64,000 nt of DNA from Membranipora membranacea (Eukaryota; Bryozoa; Gymnolaemata; Cheilostomatida; Membraniporidae). The stretch spans positions 5,086,001-5,150,000 of the forward strand of contig OU612065.1 in assembly GCA_914767715.1 (NCBI GenBank), given 5' to 3'. The notes beneath the pieces were generated by a model, which was not told the DNA's origin, ran no database searches, and saw only the letters and a list, made by a program, of their open reading frames with translations. Of the stretch, positions 1-14,900 are shown in pieces. The position numbers and the translations under genes were made by a program. Numbering within the stretch: position 1 is the stretch's first letter; each line of letters begins with the position of its first letter.

Positions 1-95
1 GAAAAATCTTATATTACAGCTTGTCACATCTAAAGTGGTCGAGATCTCAATGTTTAATGAGGCACAGATGAAATCGATGGAAAGTTTTAACTCAC

Positions 96-3000
96 TTAGA
101 GCCAGAGCATTGCGAGAGTATCTAGGAGCTTCTTCATAGAACTTGGAGAAATCTGTCATCATCTGTACCAGATGATACTTGGGGTGGAAGTCCTTACTAT
201 ACTTGACGTATCTGTGCACAGCTCTGAGGTGGAAGTCATGAGCAAACGAGTGGCAGTGGGTGTTATCTCTCATTCTATCACACATCTCAATAAAATATGG
301 CTTGGTCTAAAGACAAAGAAAATGTTACACATTATTTTGTTTGGTTATGCTTACCATTATATCTAATTTATGATAACAAGATGAAAACATAGGGTTGGTG
401 ACAATTTGTAATGATCACCCACAGACAAAACATATAATGGCATTGTGCAAATTTCAGTTCTGACAATGAAAGATTTTCTTCCAAGCTAACAATGGGTAGA
501 CAAGTCCCAACAACATGCGCGCTGCTTATGAAATAAATTACCAGTCGCTATGATGGCTCATGTTACGAACAACATTCAACTAGGACAACTGAAGAAAATT
601 GTTTTATATTCCTGTCAAAGGCCAATAGGAATAACTGATAATTTGATTATTCATATGAATCGCTTTTTATTACCTTGTGATTAGACTTGTAGTGAGGTTG
701 TCTTGACTGGCCGAGCTGTGATGCACTGAACACGTAGAGTTTAACTACAAAATACACCTCCTGAAATGAGAGCTCTATGAGGAATATACCGCCTGGCATT
801 GTCTTCTGTAGGCTGTCAGTAGTACGAGATCGGACAAGCTGCTCTGCTCCTGAACCTCCTGAGGAGTGCTTCCGGTGATGGTAATTAAATCTGGTAAATA
901 TTTTATAAATACACAAGGTAACACAATTCAAGAGACTTTACAGTGTATGTTCTTCCCCTTTGTCAGCATGTTTTACCACAACAGGCCAAGGCGATTATGA
1001 TTCAATGTTCACTGCACTGACATGTATAATACTTGAATAAGTTTTGAAGCCACAATGTGTTGGGCAACAGAGAACAATTCAGCAGCTGAATCCAATTTGG
1101 TGGCATAAAACTCAATTAATTGTAGATTAACCATCCAAGATTCACCTAAATGCTGCATCAAAATGTAGTGACACAGTCACTGAACACCTAAGATATTCAT
1201 CAACAACTGATTATTCATTCTTACCCTCTATGGACAGGTCTGCTGGCTATCTTGATAGTCATGAATCCTAGTTGCTCCAGAGGTTGTTGTGTTTGTCTGA
1301 GATAGTCTATGTAGTTATTTACAAAAGTCTGTCTCATCTCTTCATGCCATGGTTCCTCCTCGTAGGGTCGGGTAGAGAACTGCACAACGGGAGAATCTCT
1401 GAAGAATCCAGCACCAACCGGAAACTTAGTACTTCTAACGCTGGCACCGGAGTTATTACGTGATCTCTACAACACAAGCATATCATATTATAGACATGTG
1501 GTTTGTAAAGTGACTCACCAAATCACAAAAGTCAATAACCAAAACCCTTGTGAAAAGAGCTAGCCTTTTTCGCATATCACTCTCCTTATCAGATTACTGA
1601 TGTTCGATCATAGTGCTCTGAGTCTTTAATCAGGGTTATTCTCTCCAGTACTTACACCTTGAGAGGTTTTCTCAGCCTCCAGCTTTTGTAAATCCTCCAG
1701 ATTTCTGGGAAGATTCATAGCCTTATCTCTCCAGTAGGGACTGAGCAAAAGTGGGGTAGCTACATGATGCACCAGCCTAGAGGACTGCTTTAGTAACTCT
1801 AACTGGTCTTCACTGATCTCAGTGCTGAGGGGACCAATCCTCTGCTGCCAGTTGGTATATAGTTTTTCCAACTTCTTTTTCCGTTCATTATCTAAAAATT
1901 ACAATACAGTATTGTTCTGGCTTGAAACATTCTATTAAAGACATGCATAGTGAAACAATTTGGTGGGCCAGATTCACTGAACATTGAGGTTATGGTGACA
2001 ACTACATGTATTTCACATACCATACATATGGCTGTTCTGCGTACAAATCAGTTAAGTTTACTGAGATGATAATCATACCTCTCATCTCATTCTTATGACA
2101 TTCTATGAGCTGCATGCCGTGTCTTGTAATGGGATCTCTCTCTAGGCCATATTTACTGAGATGCATGGGACGGGTAGGCTTACACCCTCGATATATCCTA
2201 TCTAGTCCAGTCTGGTGCTGAGGCACAGATTTGATAGACTTATTTCCGGGTCTCTGTGTTGGGGTTCTCTGATTGTCAGGGGAAGGATGTGAAGACTTGG
2301 CGAGGTGTGAGATATCCTCAAAGGATCTAGTGTAGACATTCTTGTTCTGAAAATAAATACATGTAATCACCCTTTCAAGCTTGGTAGAGACTACCACTTC
2401 TCTTACTCATAATATTATGATTTGAGCAATATCGGTTCTAGAATAACATACTGTGAGCCAAAGTGTGCACTGAAATGTAAAATTTTGGGAGAATAATAAT
2501 GAGGAATGCTAGATAAGAGCATATACCCATTACCCACATGCATGCATACATACACAGATATACATATAGAGATATATACATTCACCAGATAGATACTCAC
2601 GGTGCAGTGTGTCTCAGCGGGTACATCATGTATACTGACATGCTGGAATAGTCCCATCTTCTGATGCGCTACAGAGTTGAGAAGATGATATCTGGCATTA
2701 TTCCACCTAGTTATCTTCTTAGCACTATTTTTGATGTCATCATTGCCTTCAGCTAGATTATAGGAGTACAGAACCAGCTCTTCATCCTAAATATAAAATA
2801 ACAAGAATATAAAGTTTGATATGTTTTTGGTCTTATAATACTCTTAGAAAGTGTATATTGACAACTTGTTTGTATTTGTGTTTGTGTTTGTCGAGTATTA
2901 CCATTTCAACTCAATCATGTAACGTTTTTATCTATTCACACTGCATAGTGCATATGTCCGATCAGCCGTAGTATAGCATTGGTGTTGTTGATGGTGCTGA

Positions 3001-6000
3001 TGTTGTTGATCATGTTGAGCGTTTCAGACTGCTTTTTTTTCTACATATTTATACATAATATAATACATAATATATATATACATAACATATTACCTTGACT
3101 ACAAGCATGAGGAACTGTTGACGAGGCAAGATCTGTTTCTCTTCTTGTAATGCGCTCTGAGAGAGTGAGTTACTGAGGCTAGCCGAGTTATCCATCCCAA
3201 CATAGGCAGGGGGGAACTTCTGATTGTTCTTAGCTGTAATCAGAGCATGATTATTACCTAAAGCTTACCTTGTGATAGTAAAAGAACAGTTTTTAAGCCT
3301 AGTCTGATTATGGAAATTATGGAGCTCTTCCATTTTTCAGTAACCATGAACAGGTTGAGTCAGATTGGAGCAGGACTCTGCAAACGCATGAAGGTTGGTG
3401 CCAATCTTCAGCTAAGAGGACAACAAAACTTCCTCTGTATAAACCGTCGCTGAACAGGGCAAGCTTTGTTATTGTGAATGAGAATGAGGTTACCTCGAGG
3501 GATCGATCCAGGTAGTGGAGTGTGGAGGTCTAAGCTCTCATCCACTAAGTGATCACCGATAGCATCAATCCACAGCTTCCTGTTTCTCACTGTGAGCACA
3601 TGTCCCTTAGCCAGGTCAGAGTAGGGAAAGTTGAGATGTTTACACATACCCACTTCAGATGCTTCCTCATTTCCCTACAGTCCAATAAGTAAATAGGAAT
3701 GAAAAATATCTCTTGTGTAATATAGCTCACCTTGGTCCCTTAAACGCATAAATCTGCAGGACACTTGGAGGTAACCAAAGATGTTGTAGACACAAAGAAA
3801 AATATATCTTATAGTTCACAGCAGTGTTACAAAATAATTTTAGAGCAAGCAATTGTGTGGCGACAAAAATATATTGCTACTAAGCTAAGAAAAGCACAGA
3901 AGAAATTTGCTATGGGCTTAAGATTATAAAGGGAGTGAAAACATAAAAACTCCAGCCACCCATTGACATAGAAATCAGCATTATAGAGCAAATAAATCTA
4001 GTCACAGGTTTATGTTACCATGGACATTTAGGAAATACCAGATCATCAATGCGGGATGAAATTGCAACGCCAAACCAATTTATCCAAACACCAGTTATGC
4101 ATAACCTTTCTGGTAAGAAATAGGGCCAGTTGACTCTAAACATACCACAGTAAACCATTTACCTCTGCAAGACTATTACCGGCAGCAGCTACACCCTGTA
4201 AGGCAGCAGCAGCAGGACTTAGCGTAGCACCTATATCTGCTGAGTGATAAGTATCTGTGGGCTGATTGGTGGAGCCATTAGTGAAGGAATAGTGGGGCAG
4301 CAGCGTATTGAGCACCGAGGAAGGATTTAAGCTAGTAGTAGTAGCAGCAGTGGAGTAATGTGGTGAGCTAGGATTGGCAGCGGAAGATTGAGAATGGTGC
4401 CTAGAGGTGCTGCCACTGACAGACAAATGATTGCAGTGAGGGCAGTGGACTCCGCTTACCGCCAGCGGGGCACGAGACGTCTGATATGGCACATAATTAT
4501 TGTCGATTAGTCTGAATGCCTGTATGCTGACACCAGGCAGATCACGCACTACTGACTCAAACTCCTTCATTATCGGGTCTACGATACACTCCGTCAGCAG
4601 ACCACATGACACCTTACTCAGAGCCGGAAGATCTGCGCAAATATCCATATCAAATGAAATGTATGAAGGTATTTTTACAGCAATAATACACAACTGTATA
4701 AAAACTTGACTTAACAGCAGTCCATATACGAGGCAACGCCTTAATTTCTCTGTAAATAGAGAAAATTGATATGGTGATTTATATTGCGTGTTTTAAGGCA
4801 GGTTGGCTTTGAGAATTTGTATTGACATACCGAGAGCTCCACAGTACTCTAACCACTGGACCAGAGTGGTGGTGTAGAAGGGTAAGAGTTGTCCTTTCTC
4901 CCCAAACTTATACCTGTAAATCTCTCTAATAAGTGGGTTCATGTAAGCGGCATTGGATGAGACACTCAGTTTCTTCTGAGGAAAGTCTGATGTATCATTC
5001 ATTGTCTCTCCAAACTGTAAATAGAAGATAATCATGTCCAATACCTTCTACCTTGCCGCACAATGAATTATGTTTCCTTTTGGAGGTTTCAGACACCAGG
5101 AAACAACTTATGTCTCATGTATTGTCTTGAATGAAACCCAGTATAGAGAATTATTACTAGTACATATTACTCACAGATAGTGTTGGAGAGGACACCTGAT
5201 TCTTCACTCTGATGTGATCGTCCATGAATGAGAAGGCGCTGGCTGAGATAGACTTAGATTTACCCAGCAGAGCATGCTTGTTGGCAGGTGGTGCTCCAGA
5301 ACTTCTGTTGCCTGTGGGAGTTGTGTTCCCTGCAATAATAAGTAATACCTTATCTATGACTCACATAGATTTGATTCGTTTATATGCATACTGTCCCAAA
5401 TGGTCAAAATCGCACAAGTTTTACCAATACAGATGGTAATTTCTACAGATGAACATTTAACAGATGAATGTTTACAGAAAGTAAATTTTTCTTGCTGGAC
5501 GGCAGCAGGGAGTGACTGATTTATTGACCAAGAATCGGTAGATAAACCATTTTTGAAAGATGGTTTTTGGTGTTGGGATGAACCTACATACTAAAAATGT
5601 TCTCTTAATGTTGCAAGCTTACAGACTTTCTGGGTAAAGAGATCAATTTTGAGAGAAATTAAACAAGTTGGACACGTCTTCTCAGAATACAGACCTTTGC
5701 TAGTGTTGAGTGACGTCATGTTCTCTTCATGAATACTGAGAGCAGCCTCAGTAGCTAGCTCTGGTGGTACCTCACAGAGTGGTGCAGTGAAGGCATAGTA
5801 CTCACACACAAAATCACACAGCGAGTGCCTCAACGCCTTAATGAGCATCTCCTCGAGGACGGGACGGTCGATCTCTCCTCGACACCACAGGCTGAAAGTG
5901 AGCAAAATTACATATCATCCATAAGAACACCATGATATAAGGAGTTAGGGTGAACAATCATATAATCAACAGGCTATAATGGTTAAGTGATGAACTTGAA

Positions 6001-8968
6001 ACATGGGTAAACTTTGATCAATTAAAACAAATTATTGAATTACGTCAATGACATATTTATATATAACTGAAGGTACAAAATACTAACCTCAGTTTAACAT
6101 AAGATGATGTAGTCATGGGAAGTGATGAGCTCGGTAGCTTCTCAACATGAGTCAACCTATGAGCAACAATGATGTGAGATTAAATATGCAATAATATATA
6201 ATATATACAGAGTTTTGTTCAACTAAAGAACTGATTTATTTTTGAGCAATGTGACAAGGCCCAGTTATTTAATAATACAGTACTGTGTTATAACTTGTAA
6301 AATTTACTAAATTTAGCCTGGCCTTTGAGCCTCATATTTTGTAGTTATCTTATCTTGGCTCATGCATTATCTAGTACCTCGGCGCGCCTTTGTAGCGAGC
6401 TACGCTTATTTATTCATCTTGTCAGTTCGCTGGTTTTTTTCGTTCCTATTATTCTAAATAACTGAAGAGACAAGTCGTCTTTTCACAATTCCCACCTTCC
6501 CGCCCTTAAGCACTACCTTATGTTACTGTATTTCTCAGCGTGTGAAACGTGACTTGGGTGCATGTGTGGGTGGTGCTAGATTTTCCGCCTTTTCTAAAGT
6601 ATCGAGGCCGAATTTCCTCCTATAAAGTTCTTGCCCTGCCCATGCTGTTCTCCAGCAACTTACTGTACTTACTTAAACGTTGTATTTCTAACTTATTGGG
6701 GGTTAACCAGGAAATGGTGTATTAGTTGCCCCCTCCTATAGGGGAGCCCCCAGCTATCTTGTTAATCATTGAGGTAAGAAAAAATATTGTTATGAGATTA
6801 GAGCAATGATAATATTTTTCATATCAATTTCACCTCAACTTCAACATCAACTTTTCCTACCTGTCAAACATATCAGCATGGAAGCTTCTCCATGAATCCA
6901 TGTCTGGTTTGGGGCAGTCAAGTAGAGTAACTGGTTGATCTGAGCTATCTACTATCTGCAGGTAAATCAATGCCAATCCTACAACATAAATACATTCGAT
7001 TAATATCATATGATTTCAAAGTTATAGAAATATTAAAGGATACTCACAAAGGCTATGAAAGAAAGGGTTCAGTCATGAATAAATTGTCTCTAACCTGAAT
7101 TGTTGTGCCTTTTGTTGTAAAGGAAGGTGTTAGACTCTATCATAGGACTGGCGTTATCTAGGGATTTTGTGTAATCCATAAACTTATGGTCTGTATCCTG
7201 ATACTTAGGATGGAAGAGAGACTCAAGCTGTAGTAGATTCTGCCTGAGGTAATGCAAGACTGCAGTCTGATAATGTAATACTTCTACAGGCAGACTCAAT
7301 CTCAGCGGGTCTGTGGGGACTTCCTTATTCTGTAGAAACTGTGCAGCAGAAACAAGTAACAATATAATATTAACTTAAAAGTTTTATCTGACAGATCTTT
7401 CAAATCCAGGAAGAGCAAAATTTGGATCTGACACAGGAATAATTTTAGTAAGTACATTCTGAAAAAGTGTTTTTCACAGATTGTCACTGTAAGGTGGAGA
7501 TTCTTATGACTTACTTGTACATCATGAGGTGTTAGCATACAGTTGGGATTTCTAGAGAGAAGCATCTCAATCTCATTCAATACTTGTTTCTCAAGTCGAG
7601 ATTCCAACATCTTCACCAAATCCTCTCTAATCTCCACACCTAAAACAGTCAAGATTATAACAATAAGCTACCGTTGACCCATACTCCTGTTCCCTGCAAA
7701 TGCATCTGAACAATACAAAAAAATTTTTAAACACTTTTGTCTCCAAGTTGAGAGATTACAAGATCTTACCAGGCTCATCGATTCCATACACACTGAGTTT
7801 AACTCCATCCTCTTGTGCTTGATGTCTCTTATACATAGACACCTTACTGGTGATAGATTGTATATCATCATTATCTCCTGTGATGGATGGCCTCCGTGAG
7901 CTCTACAATATAACAAAATGAACATTTTAGTCAGAACGAGGCACTATGTACCTAATAAATAAAAGCTGAGGGACAGGACTTGATAACTCCTATAAAGAAA
8001 ACTTTTATGACAATATTTACATTCTTACATCACTTTCTTCGCGTAGTCTTGACATGGATTTGACAGATGAGCTTCGGGAGAGGAATGGAGCGGCATCATG
8101 AATGGCTGATACAGAAGATCTACTCTCCTCTACAACACTCTCCTGCTGCTGTACTGCAGGGGGAGCTTTACCACAATCTCCACATTCAGATAATCTAGAA
8201 TTTATACATATATATTTCATATTTGGTCCATTTCAAATTTTGCAGCTGATATCCTGTCTACACGGAACATGATAACCAGATTATTGCTTAGATCACCACA
8301 TTTCATAATTTGTGCACTGCACTGGGAGTGCCTTGAAATACTCAGATGCAGCTTTGCTATGTGATGGTTGAGTGGTGAACCTGACTCGAAAGTCAAGACG
8401 AAAAGCCTCTATAAAAAGCAGCGCCCAGTTCAAAAAAATCATAGGAGATATGTTATCACTTACCTAAAGTAAAAGATATTGTGCCTATTGTGCCGTTCTT
8501 CGTTTTCCTTCCACACAAACATATTTGTCCTGTTGATGACTGTCCAGTTGTTCAGCGCTGTCTTCAGAGCACTCACACCTGTCACAAAAGCAAAACACTA
8601 TAACAATGATCCTACTAGAGCCATGCCATCTTATTTATCAAGCAGCAACAATCTTAGATGTAATTATAATACTGTTGACAATATATTACCAGGTTGGTGC
8701 TGTTGTAATTATTTTGCCACCAATTTCGACCAAAGGTAAAGCATATGAACTGTGTCTTGGTCAGATACATTTTCTCATTCATTTATTAAAAATGATAAAT
8801 TCAAACTATTACCCCTTGTAGAGAGTTTGTTTTTGCCAGTTTTGAGCCTAGGGTGCAGGCAGAATATTTTCTCCCATTTGAGATCACATTTGAAGTGACC
8901 CTGTTTGAATTTAGTCCTGGCGTACAGATATTTATCTTCAGATTTCGGATCTATTTCACCATCAGAAT
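96..8968 (-). CDS. SZT2: SZT2 exon block 4: C-terminal region, continues beyond position 1
   Basis: Exons in order: 8968-8813, 8578-8464, 8194-8029, 7902-7770, 7639-7515, 7329-7095, 6978-6861, 6156-6088, 5891-5695, 5329-5175, 5014-4831, 4632-4163, 3674-3494, 3233-3094, 2786-2601, 2346-2079, 1891-1656, 1466-1225, 890-674, 306-96. Family strings include RTNMFVWKE, HYLRQNLLQLESLFHPKY, ALRHSLCDF, WNNARYHLLNS, MPGGIFLIELSF and HSFAHDFHLRAVHRY. The exon 306-96 ends one base into a codon at a GTGAGT donor, so at least one more exon lies to the left. Bases 1-95 look intronic. The 470-nt exon 4632-4163 encodes a long Ser/Thr/Ala/His-rich linker with a CPHC motif. Confidence 0.9.
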
Positions 8969-11900
8969 CTGGTAAAAATAATGAGCAAAGTTATAAGGGT
9001 TGACAGGTCAGGTGTTTTAATTTCATAGATTAAAAACCCATGCATTTAATGGACAGTTTTCTGAGCTCTTATTTATGCCTCAATACGGAGTTGTCCTCTC
9101 TCCAGTTTGGTACTTTTAACCCACGCCGCATATGAAAAACCTGCTGAAAGAGGGTTATCTTGAAAACTGCTTATGTTATGATAAAAATGATTTATGATTC
9201 TGAGTCTGCGCCATTGAAAACCCTGGGAGACCGGGTTTCCAAATCATTGGATGCTTGAATGTTGATGAATCTTAATTCTGGTGACGAAACTCATGAAAGA
9301 TTCTGCCAAATTGTCCGCAAAACAGGCAGAAAATGCTATAATTGACTATCCAAATACTAAAATGATTTCCCAAACTATGTCCATATGAGTTTTCAATGCT
9401 GCAGATTCTGAATCAAAAATAATCTTTATCCTATTATAAGCAGTTATCAAGATAACCCTCTTTTCAGCGCGTTTTTCCTATGCGGCGTGGGTTGAAAGTA
9501 CCAAACTGGAGAGAGGACAACTCCGAACTGACGCCTAAATCAGAACTCAGAAAACTGTCTATAGTCAGATAGGGGATATGCATAAAATAAATGATAGATT
9601 GGGAGTTATACTACCAAACTTGTATATATAAATTTAGTATTTTTCACATAAAATATTGGATGTTGGATAAATCTGTTTGTTCAGTTGGTAACCTGGCCCT
9701 TGAGACAGGAACTAGAGATAATAAGGTTGCTAGGTAATGCGGTCTTTGCTTTGTCAGGTTCAAACCCATAATCCGTCTACTGCAGAAATATTATGGTATT
9801 ACTACTTTTTGTCTAGAAATTATCCACTTAAATTCATAATACTGATATAATCCTCAGTAGGGTTATTTAACAGACTTTGTAGTGAGGTCGCAAATAAACA
9901 CCATATAAATCACTTTTTGTCATCTACCTGTCAATTTAGGCATGTTAAAAAACTTGTGTGCAGAGTAGACTACATAGGTAAATCAGAACAGATACCATAA
10001 AATTGAAGTTATGGATTAAACTACAGAGCTCTTACAGTGAGATGATTAATGATTATTAAGCCACAGATAACATCAGATCAGTCTCGTTGCGGATTGAAGA
10101 CTGTGATGCTGCGTCGGACAAGTTATCAGCAGGATTCATTTCTTTTAGTAGTAATAGTTGTTGTTGCTTTTGTCATATACCAGCAGAATGGTGGAATATT
10201 CACTCGACGGGCACATAAGAAAATTAGGAAGCAGATTGATGAGCTACAGTTTGAAACTAAGTGGAAAAAGCTGAACTTTCAATCATTCTCCAGCTGCAAG
10301 CTAAGACCAGAATATATCAAAGGATATAAGGTCAACTGCTTCTATGTGTGCAGAACTAAAGGACTGTGGCAGGCATGTCAGCCACGCTCAGACCAGGCGG
10401 ATAGAAGTCATAAGGCGTGCTTATCTAACTATAACTTTATAGGAGTAGAGAAGTCTGGTGCAGACCAAATCACAGAATGGTTCAAGAACGCTAGAAATCC
10501 TGATCTCGTGTTGTCAAGAGAAAACTTCTGGCCTTCTGGGACATGTCCGGACGCAGAGATAGCTTATAACAGTCTGTTCAACAAAGGAGCACCAAAAATC
10601 ATCTCCAAAAGCCAGCTTTCCTTGAATATTGGGCCACACAACCTGCTGGCTAACAAGAAAATGGAGGATACAAAGGCTAAACTCTCAGTGCAGACAGTAG
10701 TACAGATACTGGGTTACATGAGAACACCTCAATCAAGATATCATATACAGCTGCGACACCCAACAGATAGGATGATAGAACAGCTGATTGATTGGCACGA
10801 GGCCGGGTTAATATACAGTAACACAAGAGAAGAGACACTTACAGGGGAGATTATTCATCACATCGTTACTCAGAGTATCGAAGAATTCCAGGACTGCCTT
10901 AAGAGTTACAATGAACTGGTCTGTTTTTACAGTAGTGAGGGACGAGAGGGAGACTTGAAGGCTTTACTAAGACACAGCTTGTATGTTCTTCTACTGGAAA
11001 CTGCATTCAAATTCATACCTAGACCTCAGCTTCTTATAACAAAAACACCTGAGACGGACGCGGCGGCGCGCGAGACAATAGAAAAGACATTCGCTTTCTA
11101 CGATCAGTCACTCCCTACAAACCTGCAGGAATTGACTGCGCCTACCCAGAGTGTAATCAACCCAGACCTGGTATTTAACAAAACGATTCAGGCCTTAGAT
11201 GATTTTTTTTCCCCATACAACAAGAGACTTGCTCATCTGCTCAGATCTAAACAATGGCTATTTCAGAGGCAGATACAGACATAAATCTCTCAGATTCTAC
11301 TCTGCTTGTATTTTACTCTTGTGCTTTAAACTTTTTCTTTGCAAAATATTATTGTAAATAATCTTTTAATTACTATCATTATGATACATTAACCGGGTTA
11401 GAGGCGGTTACCATGGCTTCAAGGTAAAATTAATCTGATATAATCCATGATACGACTAGAGAGTGTAGCTCTCTATACATTGCTCAAAAAACAAAAGGTT
11501 GCTGGCATGACGAAATGATTGAAATCATGCCAACTAATTTCAGACGGTCTGATTATTTTACCTAATGGAGCATGGCCAGACGCATACCTGAGGTGTTTGG
11601 TTTAAGTCTGGTTTCACTAGCGAATGTATCATCATCCCAATCCTCCTCTAATAACGGATCACACCTGAACAGAGAGCGAATACAAGAAGCTTTTATATCA
11701 TGAAGTTACATCTACTACTGATATCCATGGCTTTGTGTTAGAAAATGTACTGGGTTGTCAGCTATATTGAATGTGTATCACATATCCTATCACCAAAAAA
11801 AACAAAATTGTATAACAATTCAAGACCTGCATAACCCTGCTATCTATTTCATACGTGAAGTGAATACAAATTTCGAGCTATTCCGTATCAATACACAGTA

Positions 11901-14900
11901 AATCATTGGTATAACAGACAATTTATCTTACCTTCTCTTGCTGTGTAGATCTTGTAGTAGAAGTCTTTGATTCACCAGTTTACAAGTCTTTTTTATCTCA
12001 TCGCTGACATGTGAGAAGAGCTTTGTTTTAGGCACATTCCCTGATATACTATCTGAAAAATGTCTCTCTTGCTGGAAGCCCTCACTGCAAAATGTCGGTG
12101 AGACAAGATTATTTCAACACATCTCAATAATTTAAGACTAAGCTAACTTGAATTAATGCTACAACAACTTTTATCTTCAATGATGCAGCTTGTCGCCTTA
12201 AAAAATTAATAGTTTTAGTTTGGTCCTAGCAGGGAGAATGGTCCCTGGTCTCTGGTCCTAGCAATGAGGCCGGTTAGCTCCAACAGTCCTGATACACGTA
12301 CATGGAGCAATTGTGGTGCAGTTTGAATGGGATGGTTCATTTATTGCCTCTTGATTAATGCCACAAGAGTTGTCAGTTCAAGCCAAATTCGGAGAGCTGG
12401 AATGATTGTTCCAGCAACCAACACCCTGGATGTAGCTACTCCTGCCATATACCTTTCAATCAATGTGATAATTATCTCAATAAGTGAATATTAATTTCTC
12501 ACCTGGTATGAAAGAAAACATCTACTCTGTACGCTACTTCAGACGAGGGAGCTTGACCTAGTCTATGAGAGGACAGCTCTAGGCCATGCTGTGAATCGTC
12601 TCCTTTGTCAGAGTGAACTTGCATGATAAGCCAGAAGTCAGGCATCAGAGGAGTTTTGGATGATTCTATAAGGGATAATCCTCCTCCTGTGCCTTCATCA
12701 TCACTAAAGTCAGCTTCATAACCTACAACGACAGTGAATATATATTATTCTTTTCTCAAATGTGATAGATGACCCAAAAAAACAGGCACATATACATCTG
12801 ATGAAAAAGCCATGGCAATTATACTTAAGACCCGACCACCTAAATAAACCATTCATTCTTAGTTCAGTATAAGCCTTAACATCCGATGTCAAGGGTTTGA
12901 TCAAGTTTGATCCAATCTTCCTGCATTCTGAGTTGCTTCCCGATAGCGCCTCAAAATACAGGCAAATTTGATCAATTTGGTCTAGTCAGGGGGAGAGCTA
13001 TGCAATGAACTGATAGAAAAGGATATCATCATCATTTCCACACATGCACATGGAGTTCCACATGTACCGGTAGTAGTTGGCATGCACACAATAATTTTAA
13101 TGTGCTTACAGTACATATAAAATATATAAGAAAAGAAAAACCAAATAGCTGATTTTTTAGAAAGAGCCATTGCCAGAGTTGAGATTTATTTCCCAAGTGG
13201 TAAGTGGACATTTCTGGGTTATCAAAACGTAGACTAACCCTGTATTCTGTATTAAATTGTTATGTCATGAAGCGTGATTAAATTGTTCTAAATGAAAGCG
13301 CTCTGAATATGTTCATAGTCATGAAAGGTTACAACGCTGTATCTTCTATGACATCAAGTTAAAACCAAAGAGTACCACAAAACACAAGGAGAAGTTTTCG
13401 TATGAGTGACTATATCAAGTGCAGAGTGTGAGGCATTGAGTGTCTGTTGCTGGGGATAATAATAAGTCACAATCACAACAACTGCAGCATTACCTACCAT
13501 GCTCAGATGATGAGTCGTTATCTATGAGTAGAAAATATCATAGCTAATCCTTCACTAATATTAAATACTTTCGCAGTTTTTGTTCCTTTGATCATTTTGT
13601 TATTGAAAGTCCGAACTCGTGTGTGTGAACAAAAATGTCATCACGCAATCACAGAGTAAGGATATGCTGCAGCCTAATCTGATGAGTATTTGATGAGTAT
13701 ACTGTATCTAATATAGATGTGATGACATAGTGATACGTAACAGGACTTCTCACTTGCACCAAATAACTACTGTATATCTAACCGACACTCCATATCCCCT
13801 CTCATACTATACTATCCATTACATGACATACCATTTGCCCATGCACATGAATTAAAATGTGTTGATCTTATTTGAATTGATCCTTAGAGCGCTTACCACT
13901 GCCGGTAGAGCCGTTGATTCTGTTGCTACCAGGAGTCCAAGGTCCGCTAGTGTTACGTGACCTTGCTGCCTCCAGCTCTGATACCTCTCTCATTGTCATC
14001 AGGTGACTGGAGTTTGTGGGAGGAGAGGTCACTGAGTCAGCAAATGTTGCTCTCTTCCTACCAGTATCCTCGGATGCATGCCTGATCAAGCAGAACAAAC
14101 CGGGAGTAAAATATTTTGATAAAATGAACACAAACAGCAAAATCTTTGCCACACAAGCAAACCACTTAAAATTCATATTTAGCTTGTTGAAATTTGATGT
14201 TACAATAAGACCTCAGCCTATGACCACTCACCGAAGTTTAGGCTTAGAATCAGACACATCAAACTCTTGAGGCACACTGGAAACTCGCTTCAGAGTTTTC
14301 CTATCTCCATTAGTCTCTAGGTTTACATTGCTGGAACTGAACGCTTTTGGGAGAGAACCACATTTACTGGCAAAATCCTCCTCTTCTCTAAAGAACAAGC
14401 ACCTATGTATCTAAGGTTCTTAATAATATGACCTATGACCTACAGATCAGGGCAATATTATGGTATCTAATGAAAATATATGAAGAAATAAGAGTTGTCT
14501 TCTAATTGAACTAAAGTGTCAAAGAGAAGACAACTGTTAATTGAGAGTAAAAACCACTGTTTGGGAAGAGCAGAAGTCATCCAGATGTATCATCAAGGAG
14601 ATAACTCATTTGCATCATGTTACATAAACAAGTTAGGTACATTCAGTACATGGTGTGCTATGGAAAAGAATAATTCATAGCAAACTGAATTAGTACATGA
14701 ATTAATTACAACTTGATTTTAATTCAGGTTCCCCAAATCAGGTTGGTTGGTTATTATACCTGTTCCACTCATCGATCTGGTTGCGTTGTGGTAAGCTACT
14801 GAGTGTCTCCTGTAAATATGAGCTCCTCATACCGTCCTCATCACAATCATCGTTATGTCTATTAGGTCTGCTGCCAGCTATAGGAATCGGCCCTGTCATC

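Noticed and set aside
9680-9770. Second tRNA-like element (TTCAGTTGGTAAC and GGTTCAAACCC)
   Set aside because: The A-box-like and B-box-like words are about 70 bases apart without cloverleaf pairing; too weak to call a SINE or tRNA.
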